From JAZNOL01 sp045580815 (lineage in GTDB: Bacteria; Bacillota; Clostridia; RUG12999), in NCBI GenBank assembly GCA_045580815.1, contig JAZNOL010000084.1, positions 1 to 5,081 of the forward strand: 5,081 nt of DNA. The letters run 5' to 3'. Within the stretch, counting starts at the first letter, position 1, and each line of letters starts with the position of its first letter. The position numbers were made by a program, and so were the translations under genes. Below, piece by piece: positions 1 through 5,081 of this stretch. The notes under the pieces are model-generated. The model was not told where the DNA came from and searched no databases. It saw nothing but the letters and a program-made list of their open reading frames with translations.

Positions 1-24
1 AAGCAAAATGATTTCATTTTGCTT
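1..24 (-). terminator. Probable terminator hairpin after clpC (cut by window edge)
   Basis: Bases 1-10 are an exact inverted repeat of bases 15-24, leaving a 4-base loop (an inner A-T pair could reduce it to two bases). It lies 14 nt past the clpC stop codon, where an operon terminator is expected. On the minus strand the RNA just before the stem reads GGGGCTGC, so the stem may be longer, with its other arm and the U-run lying beyond position 1, outside the window. The visible stem is AT-rich and no U-tract can be seen, so termination is inferred from position and symmetry. Confidence 0.55.
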
Positions 25-38
25 GCAGCCCCACTTTT

Positions 39-2531
39 TTAGTCTTGTTTTTCTTCTTCAGAGGTTTCCTCTGATTTTTTGAATTCCTTTTTCGGTGAGA
101 TTTTTACCTTTTTGGCTCTTATGTCAATAATAATGCTGTCGCCGGCTTTTACGTTGCTGTCAAGCATTTCTTCAGCAAGAGCATCCTCAATTTTCGACTG
201 AATAGCCCTGCGAAGCGGACGTGCACCGTAAACCGGGTCAAAGCCTTCATCAGCAACAAAGGTCACAACATTTTTGGTATATTCCGCATCAATATCATTT
301 GCTTTAAGGCGTTTTACCATGTTTTTAAGCAGAATATCGGCAATCTGTTTTACCTCGGCTTTTTCAAGCTGATGGAACACAATTGTATCGTCAACACGGT
401 TTAAAAATTCCGGGCGGAACGCCTTTTTAAGCTCGGATAAAACATTTTCCTTGATTTTTTCATAACCGGTATTTTCGGATTCTTCGCCTGAGCCGAAACC
501 AAATGTCTTTTTCTCGGTAATATGCCGTGCACCGATATTTGATGTCATTATAATAATGGTGTTGCGGAAATCCACTCTGCGTCCCTGTGAATCGGTCAGT
601 ATACCATCCTCCATAACCTGAAGCAGAATGTTGAACACATCGGGATGTGCCTTTTCAATCTCATCAAACAAAAGAACAGAATAAGGGTTGCGGCGGACTT
701 TTTCGGTAAGCTGACCACCCTCGTCAAAACCAACATATCCGGGAGGCGAACCGATAAGACGTGAAACCGAATGTTTTTCCATATATTCGCTCATGTCCAC
801 ACGAATCATGGCGTTTTCATCACCAAAAACTGCCTCTGCAAGAGCCTTTGAAAGCTCGGTTTTGCCCACACCTGTCGGACCTAAGAAAATGAAACTTCCT
901 GTGGGACGTTTCGGGTCTTTAAGACCAACTCTGCCCCTGCGGATTGCACGGCATACGGCACTTACAGCTTCGTTTTGACCAACAACACGCTGATGGATAA
1001 TATTCTCCATATTTTTAAGCCTGTCGGCATCATCCTGTGTAAGCCGGTTTACGGGAATATTTGTCCATTTTGAAACCTTTTCGGCAATGTTGTCGGCAGT
1101 TATTGAAAGGTACGATGTGCCGCTGGAGCTTTTCCAGTTTTTCTTTTCCTGTTCAAGCTGTTTTTTCAGCTCGCCCTCTTTGTCACGCAGACCTGCCGCA
1201 CGCTCGTATTCCTGTGAAGAAATAGCTTCTTCCTTTTCTTTTTCGACAAGATTTATCTGGTCTTCAAGCTCTTTTAAATTAGGCGGAGCGGTCAATTCTT
1301 TTGTGCGCACAGCCGCCGCCGCTTCATCAATAAGGTCAATTGCCTTGTCGGGCAGAAATCTGTCAGGAATATATCTTACAGAAAGCTTTACAGCCGCAAC
1401 AATAGCATCGTCCGTGATTGTAACCTTGTGGTGTGCTTCGTATTTGTCACGGATACCTTTTAAAATCTCAATAGCCTCGTCTTCGGTGGGCTCGCCCACG
1501 GTCACCGGCTGGAACCGGCGTTCAAGTGCGGCATCCTTTTCAATATATTTGCGGTATTCGTTGATGGTTGTTGCACCAATCACCTGCAACTCGCCTCTGG
1601 CAAGCACGGGTTTTAAAATGTTTGCGGCATCAATAGCACCCTCTGCCGCACCGGCACCGATTATAGTGTGAATTTCGTCAATAAACAAAATCACATTGCC
1701 GGCTTTGGTGACTTCCTCCATAGCTTTTTTTAAACGTTCTTCAAACTCGCCGCGGTATTTCGCACCGGCAACCATTGAAGATAAATCAAGAGTAAACAGT
1801 CGTTTATTTTTAAGACTTTCAGGAACATTTCCCGAAACAATGTGCTGTGCAAGCCCCTCAACAACAGCGGTTTTGCCGACACCCGGCTCACCTATAAGAC
1901 AAGGATTGTTTTTGGTGCGGCGGCTGAGTATCTGTATAACACGTTCAATTTCATCGTCTCTTCCGACAATCGGGTCAATTTTGCCCTGTGAAGCATATTG
2001 CGTAAGGTCACGACCAAACCCGTCAAGCCCCGGAGTGCTTTTTGAACCGCGGGGTGAGCCTCCGCCTGTTTTTGCCGCAAAAGGACTTTCGTCGGTCAGA
2101 ATTTTAACCGTTGAGGAATAAAGCTCTTCGGCATTTATGCCAAGCTCGTGCAGAATTTTCACCGCAACGCCTTCGCCCGAACCGAGAATTGCAAGCAGAA
2201 TATGCTCTGTACCAATATAGTTGTTTGAAAGTCGCTGAGCTTCCACAACACTCATTTCAAGCACGTTTTTTGCACGGGGAGTGAACTCTATGCGGTTTGA
2301 ATATCCGCCCTGCGTTGCATTGTAATAGCTTCGCATAAGCTCCTGCATAGCTTCAAGGGTAGCACCGTTTGTGGTAAGCACCTTGGCGGCAATTCCCGCA
2401 CCCTCTTTCAAAAGACCCATCAATATGTGTTCTGTGCCCACAACACCGCTGCCAAATTCAAAAGAACATTCCTGGGCATAGCGGATTGCAATCTGGGCAC
2501 GCTGAGTAAGTTTAAAACCGTTTATTTCCAT
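39..2531 (-). CDS. clpC: ATP-dependent Clp protease ATP-binding subunit ClpC (AAA+ unfoldase)
   Basis: This 830-residue cytosolic Hsp100 unfoldase forms hexamers that thread phosphoarginine-marked or adaptor-delivered proteins into ClpP. Two Clp_N repeats occupy residues 1-145, followed by a Gly/Ser/Pro-rich linker near 155-170. D1 has Walker A GEPGVGKT (214-221), Walker B with D285/E286, pore-loop Y259 in the KYRGEFEERL segment, and arginine finger region ALERRF (335-340). A short coiled-coil middle domain with a UVR-like motif spans about 415-465, which separates ClpC from ClpB (longer M domain) and ClpA (none). D2 has Walker A GPTGVGKT (551-558), D623/E624, pore loop GYVG (598-601) and sensor-2 GARPLRR (769-775). 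FGF at 677-679 is the likely ClpP-docking loop. The tail is highly charged. The start is supported by GAGGTGA at 2538-2544, 6 nt upstream. It is the last gene of the operon, ending in TAA. Length and motifs are full for the family. Tyr442 replaces the Phe436 known in S. aureus ClpC. Confidence 0.98.
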   Translation of the reverse strand: MEINGFKLTQRAQIAIRYAQECSFEFGSGVVGTEHILMGLLKEGAGIAAKVLTTNGATLEAMQELMRSYYNATQGGYSNRIEFTPRAKNVLEMSVVEAQRLSNNYIGTEHILLAILGSGEGVAVKILHELGINAEELYSSTVKILTDESPFAAKTGGGSPRGSKSTPGLDGFGRDLTQYASQGKIDPIVGRDDEIERVIQILSRRTKNNPCLIGEPGVGKTAVVEGLAQHIVSGNVPESLKNKRLFTLDLSSMVAGAKYRGEFEERLKKAMEEVTKAGNVILFIDEIHTIIGAGAAEGAIDAANILKPVLARGELQVIGATTINEYRKYIEKDAALERRFQPVTVGEPTEDEAIEILKGIRDKYEAHHKVTITDDAIVAAVKLSVRYIPDRFLPDKAIDLIDEAAAAVRTKELTAPPNLKELEDQINLVEKEKEEAISSQEYERAAGLRDKEGELKKQLEQEKKNWKSSSGTSYLSITADNIAEKVSKWTNIPVNRLTQDDADRLKNMENIIHQRVVGQNEAVSAVCRAIRRGRVGLKDPKRPTGSFIFLGPTGVGKTELSKALAEAVFGDENAMIRVDMSEYMEKHSVSRLIGSPPGYVGFDEGGQLTEKVRRNPYSVLLFDEIEKAHPDVFNILLQVMEDGILTDSQGRRVDFRNTIIIMTSNIGARHITEKKTFGFGSGEESENTGYEKIKENVLSELKKAFRPEFLNRVDDTIVFHQLEKAEVKQIADILLKNMVKRLKANDIDAEYTKNVVTFVADEGFDPVYGARPLRRAIQSKIEDALAEEMLDSNVKAGDSIIIDIRAKKVKISPKKEFKKSEETSEEEKQD

Positions 2532-2549
2532 AATATATCACCTCAAAAG

Positions 2550-3560
2550 TCAATTAATTTCTGCACATTTAAGTGTTTTGCGTAAAATTTCTCCGCGATG
2601 GATGTCACGTTTTTCAGCATCAGTTTCGTTAAACGCAGACATAACATGTGCCGGCTGAAGCTGAACAAGCAGAGAATTCAGCATTTCGTTCTTCACGTTT
2701 CCAATGATTCCTAAGTTCACACCAAGCCGCAGATAGGGCAGAAGATTCATAAACTCCTCGCTGCTCATAATATATGAAGAGGACAAAAGCCCGTATGCAC
2801 GAAGAATTTTATCTTTGAAAACAGGAGTGTTGTTTTCATAAAGCGTAGCGGCAATTTTGCGTTCTTTTTCAATAAGCATATCAACCACGTTTTTCAGCTT
2901 TGCAATTGTCTCAGCCTCGCTTACACCAAGAGTAAATTGATTGGAAATCTGATAAATATGTGCTTTTGCTTTGCTTCCCTCACCATAAATTCCGCGAACG
3001 GTCACACCCAACTTGTTAACAGCGGCTGTCATTGTGCCGATGTTGTTTGTTATGGCAAGGGCAGGCAAATGCATCATAACCGAAGCTCGCATACCTGTAC
3101 CAACATTTGTGGGACACTTTGTTAAATATCCGTATTTTTCACTGAACGCATAGTCAAGCTGTTTTTCAAGCCCATTGTCAATTTTATTGACAATATCGAA
3201 AGCCTTTTCAAGGTCATATCCGCTGACAATGCTTTGCAACCGCAGATGGTCTTCCTCGCAAACCATTACCGATGCACCGGATTTGTCGGTAAACACACCG
3301 CAAGGCAGCTTGCTTCCGGCAAGCTCACGGCTTATGATGTGTTGCTCAATAAGCTTTGTTTTGGCAAGAGAATCGGTTTTTGAAATATCAAGATAATCGA
3401 AATCTTTTAGTGCATCTGTTTTAGAAACAGTATCAATAATTTCAAGTGCTTCGCTGCCTGACATAAGTCCGGGGAATTTATAGCCTTTAAGGTTTCGTGC
3501 AAGCCGCACACGTGAACTTATTACAATGTCAGAGCAGTTTCCGCTTTTTTCAAACCACAT
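2550..3560 (-). CDS. mcsB: Protein arginine kinase McsB
   Basis: This 336-residue phosphagen-kinase homologue transfers phosphate from ATP to arginine side chains of proteins, producing the degradation tag recognised by ClpC. The guanidino-kinase signatures are clear: DIVISSRVRLARN (11-23) in the nucleotide-binding part, CEEDHLRLQ (101-109), CPTNVGTGMRASVM (149-162), GIYGEGS (190-196) and LRLGVNLG (277-284). By alignment from memory with Geobacillus McsB (E121, C167, E212), E103, C149 and E194 are the catalytic-site residues at a constant offset of 18. The C-terminal RDIHRGEILRK (318-328) matches the phosphoarginine-receptor region with its Arg-Asp pair. It lacks about 18 N-terminal residues found in Bacillus proteins, a difference outside the kinase motifs. 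The start ATG overlaps the mcsA TGA by one base (TGATG), implying translational coupling, and GGTGA at 3567-3571 inside mcsA can serve as ribosome site. The stop is TGA, 18 nt before clpC. Confidence 0.97.
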   Translation of the reverse strand: MWFEKSGNCSDIVISSRVRLARNLKGYKFPGLMSGSEALEIIDTVSKTDALKDFDYLDISKTDSLAKTKLIEQHIISRELAGSKLPCGVFTDKSGASVMVCEEDHLRLQSIVSGYDLEKAFDIVNKIDNGLEKQLDYAFSEKYGYLTKCPTNVGTGMRASVMMHLPALAITNNIGTMTAAVNKLGVTVRGIYGEGSKAKAHIYQISNQFTLGVSEAETIAKLKNVVDMLIEKERKIAATLYENNTPVFKDKILRAYGLLSSSYIMSSEEFMNLLPYLRLGVNLGIIGNVKNEMLNSLLVQLQPAHVMSAFNETDAEKRDIHRGEILRKTLKCAEIN

Positions 3561-4078
3561 CAGTTGTCACCGTCCTTTTTGTTGTCGCTGTGCTGTGAAA
3601 GCTCTTTTATTTCGTCACGCAGTTTTGCGGCATCTTCAAACCGCTCTTCGGATATAGCCTTGGTAAGCTGCTGTTTAAGCTCATCAAGACGGCGTTTTTC
3701 AAAAATTTCTGTTTTTGTGCGTGACGGTAGCTTTCCCGTGTGGGCGGTTGTGCCCTGAATTTCTTTCATAAACGAATCAAGATGGGGTGCAAAGGCGTTG
3801 TAACATTCTCCGCAACCAAATTTTGACGTGCGAGCAAACTGCTCAATTGTCGTGTGACAAACAGGACATTCAAGCCGGCTCGTAAGAGGTCGTGCCTGAA
3901 ACCCTTTGCCTATAAAATCGCTGATAAAATCGCTCATTTCAACCATAATACCGTTTTGTGAAAGCAATCCCATGCCTTTTGCACATTGCTCACAGAGCTT
4001 TATTTCTTCTTTTTTGCCATTTACTATTTTTGTAAAAAACACATTTGCTTCTCGTTGCATACATTTGGGACATAACAT
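3560..4078 (-). CDS. mcsA: McsB activator protein McsA (zinc-binding, UVR domain)
   Basis: This 172-residue protein is the activator and partner of the arginine kinase McsB. Four CxxC pairs stand at C3/C6, C29/C32, C71/C74 and C89/C92, enough for two zinc sites, and all eight cysteines are present. The C-terminal part (about 128-162, containing EERFEDAAKLRDEIKEL) is a UVR-type helical hairpin, the same motif as in UvrB/UvrC and in the ClpC middle domain. Length is close to that of Bacillus McsA (about 185). The start at 4078 is fixed by GGAGG at 4087-4091, 8 nt upstream, and by the first Cys pair beginning at residue 3. The gene begins 15 nt after ctsR and its stop overlaps the mcsB start. 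Known family role: it stimulates McsB autophosphorylation and links metal or thiol stress to CtsR release. Such stress sensing here is inferred from the conserved cysteines. Confidence 0.95.
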   Translation of the reverse strand: MLCPKCMQREANVFFTKIVNGKKEEIKLCEQCAKGMGLLSQNGIMVEMSDFISDFIGKGFQARPLTSRLECPVCHTTIEQFARTSKFGCGECYNAFAPHLDSFMKEIQGTTAHTGKLPSRTKTEIFEKRRLDELKQQLTKAISEERFEDAAKLRDEIKELSQHSDNKKDGDN

Positions 4079-4093
4079 AAAGCATTCCTCCTA

Positions 4094-4540
4094 TTAAATT
4101 AAATGAAGCATCATATTTTTAAGTATCGAAGCACGAAGAACATCGGCACTTCTGCGGCTTTCACCCAAAATTCGGTCGCTCACCGCCGCCAGGATAATCT
4201 GTGCTTCGCGTTTTGTTATAATATTATATCCAAGTAAATTTCCTATTATTGCCACAGCAGAATTATAATCCACCTGATCACCGATAGAGTTAACGGCGTG
4301 CATCACCATATTGTCGCGGGGAATTTCAACCTGCCGGATAACAATGCATCCACCGCCGCCACGCCGGCTTTCAACAGTATAGCCTCGCTCGTTGGTAAAC
4401 CGTGTCTGTATAACATAGTTAATCTGTGACGGCACACATTTGAGTTTGCCGGCAAGCTCGTTTCGCCTCAGCTCAACTGTGCCGCCCATGTCGCTTAAAC
4501 TTTCTTTTATAAACTGTTCAATTATATCGCTGATTGTCAT
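4094..4540 (-). CDS. ctsR: Transcriptional repressor CtsR of class III stress genes
   Basis: CtsR is a dimeric winged-helix repressor of clp and mcs genes. This protein has 148 residues, close to the usual 150-155. It opens with MTISDIIEQFIKE, matching the family N-terminus. The helix-turn-helix lies at about 24-50 (RRNELAGKLKCVPSQINYVIQTRF), followed by the wing ESRRGGGGCIVI (57-68). The tetraglycine loop at 61-64 is the known heat-sensing element, and an arginine next to it (R59/R60) corresponds to the DNA-contacting arginine phosphorylated by McsB. The C-terminal helical domain (about 78-148) carries the dimer surface. The reading frame stays open for 100 more codons upstream, but that stretch overlaps the promoter and operators and is AT-rich. 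The start at 4540 is chosen from the Shine-Dalgarno GGAAGTG and family length. First gene of the operon, presumably autorepressed through the operators upstream. Cys65 stands where a Tyr follows the glycines in Bacillus. Confidence 0.96.
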   Translation of the reverse strand: MTISDIIEQFIKESLSDMGGTVELRRNELAGKLKCVPSQINYVIQTRFTNERGYTVESRRGGGGCIVIRQVEIPRDNMVMHAVNSIGDQVDYNSAVAIIGNLLGYNIITKREAQIILAAVSDRILGESRRSADVLRASILKNMMLHLI

Positions 4541-4546
4541 TTTAAT

Positions 4547-4553
4547 CACTTCC
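4547..4553 (-). promoter_or_regulatory. Ribosome binding site deciding the ctsR start
   Basis: GGAAGTG on the minus strand sits 6 nt before ATG at 4540. It supports the 148-residue CtsR rather than the 248-residue open frame that begins at 4840. Confidence 0.8.
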
Positions 4554-4561
4554 AATTTAAA

Positions 4562-4584
4562 TTTGACTTTGACTTTCTTTGACC
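4562..4584 (-). promoter_or_regulatory. CtsR operator O1, three heptads
   Basis: On the plus strand TTTGACT (4568-4574), a 3-nt spacer TTC and TTTGACC (4578-4584) form a direct repeat with 10-nt period. On the minus strand this reads GGTCAAA-GAA-AGTCAAA and matches the established CtsR consensus RGTCAAA-N3-RGTCAAA exactly. A third heptad TTTGACT at 4562-4568 shares one base with the second. The site begins a few bases downstream of the predicted transcription start of promoter P1 and ends 21 nt before the ctsR ATG, so bound CtsR would block RNA polymerase. Confidence 0.93.
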
Positions 4585-4594
4585 TTGCAAAATT

Positions 4595-4623
4595 AGTATA
4601 TACCATTACAAAAAATTTTTCAA
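4595..4623 (-). promoter_or_regulatory. Promoter P1 of the ctsR operon (sigma-A type)
   Basis: On the minus strand TTGAAA (4623-4618) and TATACT (4600-4595) are separated by exactly 17 nt. Transcription would start near 4586-4588, giving a leader of about 47 nt. The operator O1 lies directly downstream, the usual arrangement for CtsR repression. Confidence 0.8.
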
Positions 4624-4712
4624 ATTCGACATAGGTCAGTTTTACGAGATTATTTTCACAAATCTTTATTTTTCTTTGAATTTCTTCTGTTTTCAAAGTT
4701 TTTTGTTTTAAT

Positions 4713-4729
4713 TTCGACCTTGTTTGACT
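4713..4729 (-). promoter_or_regulatory. Second CtsR operator O2
   Basis: On the plus strand TTCGACC (4713-4719), spacer TTG and TTTGACT (4723-4729) reproduce the CtsR box with correct 3-nt spacing and a single mismatch (C for T at the third base of the first heptad). It is centred about 90 nt upstream of the P1 -35 element, too far to overlap P1. It could act on an upstream promoter or cooperate with O1 by looping. Function is inferred from sequence match and location. Confidence 0.7.
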
Positions 4730-4774
4730 TTTGAGAACTGCAATATTTGCATAATGCCCAAGCCATATAAGCGA

Positions 4775-4803
4775 ATTATAAAATTGTATAAAAATATGTT
4801 GAA
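4775..4803 (-). promoter_or_regulatory. Possible upstream promoter P2 of the ctsR operon
   Basis: A perfect -10 TATAAT (4780-4775) on the minus strand is preceded at 17 nt by TTCAAC (4803-4798), a poor -35 with three of six consensus bases. Transcription from here would start near 4768 and run through CtsR box O2 at 4729-4713. The presence of O2 downstream is the main reason to take this weak match seriously; in this AT-rich stretch a chance TATAAT is possible. Confidence 0.35.
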
Positions 4804-4847
4804 TTAATTGGATTTTATGGTAATTATGCTCATTTATCAAAAAATAT

Positions 4848-4876
4848 TTGACATACCGAAATGAATATGATATACT
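4848..4876 (+). promoter_or_regulatory. Strong sigma-A-type promoter of the divergent secreted-protein gene
   Basis: A perfect -35 TTGACA (4848-4853), 17-nt spacer and -10 TATACT (4871-4876, five of six consensus bases) predict a start near 4883 and a leader of about 58 nt. No tandem CtsR box overlaps it, so it looks independent of the stress operon. Confidence 0.85.
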
Positions 4877-4940
4877 AAAATAGCGATATTACGCTTTCAA
4901 TTTTTTTAATATTATATAATAAAGAAAAGGAGAACTGACC

Positions 4941-5081
4941 ATGAAAAAACTCATCAAAATGCTTTTGGTGCTGACAATGGTAGTTTCAATGATACCGTCA
5001 GCAGTAATGGCAGAAGCACAGCCCGGTGTTGTGTTTTACAATGCAGCAGGTGCTGTGATTAATTCTCTCGATGAGGTTTCC
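4941..5081 (+). CDS. Secreted or surface protein, N-terminal part only (function unknown)
   Basis: The frame is open from ATG at 4941 to the window edge, 47 codons, with no stop. AAGGAG at 4927-4932, 8 nt upstream, fixes the start, and a strong promoter lies ahead. Residues 1-24 are a textbook Sec signal peptide: basic start MKKLIK, hydrophobic core rich in Leu, Val and Met, then SAVMA. Signal peptidase I could cut after Ala24 (VMA before EA) or after Ala26 (AEA before Q). There is no lipobox cysteine, so it is not a lipoprotein. The visible mature part (27-47, with GVVFYNAAGAVINSLDEVS) could be the edge of a beta-rich extracellular repeat like those in clostridial surface proteins, but that is a guess. 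It is transcribed away from ctsR and nothing ties it functionally to the Clp system. Confidence 0.85.
   Translation, partial: MKKLIKMLLVLTMVVSMIPSAVMAEAQPGVVFYNAAGAVINSLDEVS

Larger units (their letters stand above)
4541..4940. other. Divergent 400-bp regulatory region between ctsR and the secreted-protein gene
   Basis: This AT-rich stretch contains the ctsR ribosome site, operator O1, promoter P1, operator O2, a possible promoter P2 and, facing the other way, the promoter and ribosome site of the gene at 4941. The parts between them (about 4624-4712 and 4730-4774) show no convincing gene, RNA structure or repeat. An open frame crossing it on the minus strand (4840 to 4541, in frame with ctsR) has low-complexity Lys/Ile/Asn/Phe-rich composition and overlaps the control sites, so it is not called as coding. 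Confidence 0.85.

Noticed and set aside
1087..1671. A 194-codon plus-strand open frame opposite clpC.
   Set aside because: It is antisense to strongly conserved ClpC coding sequence, Ser/Ala-rich as expected of a shadow frame, and has no matching family features or ribosome site I can see. The shorter plus-strand frames inside clpC, mcsB and mcsA were rejected for the same reason.
4688..4738. An imperfect inverted repeat (GTTTTCAAAG and CTTTTGAGAAC) around the second CtsR box as a possible leader hairpin.
   Set aside because: The pairing is short, AT-rich and interrupted, with a loop of about 30 nt; it is expected by chance in this composition.
4541..4840. A 100-residue N-terminal extension of CtsR in an open frame from ATG at 4840.
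   Set aside because: It covers promoter P1 and both CtsR operators, has AT-driven low-complexity composition, and would make the protein far longer than any usual CtsR; the ATG at 4540 has its own ribosome site and matches the family start.
4847..4853. TTTGACA resembling a CtsR heptad in the divergent promoter.
   Set aside because: No second heptad lies at 10-nt period; the match is explained by the TTGACA -35 element.
4915..4920. A TATAAT just upstream of the ribosome site of the secreted-protein gene as an alternative -10.
   Set aside because: No -35-like sequence occurs 16-18 nt upstream, while the promoter at 4848-4876 is nearly perfect.
1..5081. CRISPR arrays, tRNA or rRNA genes, insertion sequences, CIRCE (HrcA) operators.
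   Set aside because: No repeat array, cloverleaf, transposase or the TTAGCACTC-N9-GAGTGCTAA element was found on reading both strands.

Overview
The window carries the classic Bacillota (Firmicutes) class III heat-shock operon, ctsR-mcsA-mcsB-clpC, complete and read on the minus strand, plus the first 47 codons of a divergent secreted protein on the plus strand. Gene order, strong Shine-Dalgarno sites, AT-rich intergenic DNA and protein sequence point to a clostridial member of Bacillota. The species cannot be named from this window.

Layout, in transcription order on the minus strand: promoter and CtsR operators (about 4562-4803), ctsR (4540-4094), a 15-nt gap, mcsA (4078-3560), mcsB overlapping mcsA by one base (3560-2550), a 17-nt to 18-nt gap, clpC (2531-39), and a hairpin at 1-24 that probably terminates the operon but is cut by the window edge. 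On the plus strand a well-formed sigma-A-type promoter (4848-4876) drives an exported protein starting at 4941 that runs off the right edge.

How the genes work together: CtsR represses the operon by binding tandem TTTGACY heptads (read on the plus strand) next to the promoter. McsB is a protein arginine kinase activated by the zinc-finger protein McsA. Under stress it marks proteins with phosphoarginine, and ClpC, with ClpP encoded elsewhere, unfolds and degrades them. The catalytic and binding residues visible in all four proteins look intact, so the module should be functional.

I see no previously undescribed system here. The points most worth a second look are a three-heptad CtsR operator just downstream of the main start site, a second CtsR box about 145 nt upstream of it with a possible second promoter, a Phe-to-Tyr change at the ClpC middle-domain position known to hold the resting state, and the unidentified secreted protein facing the operon.
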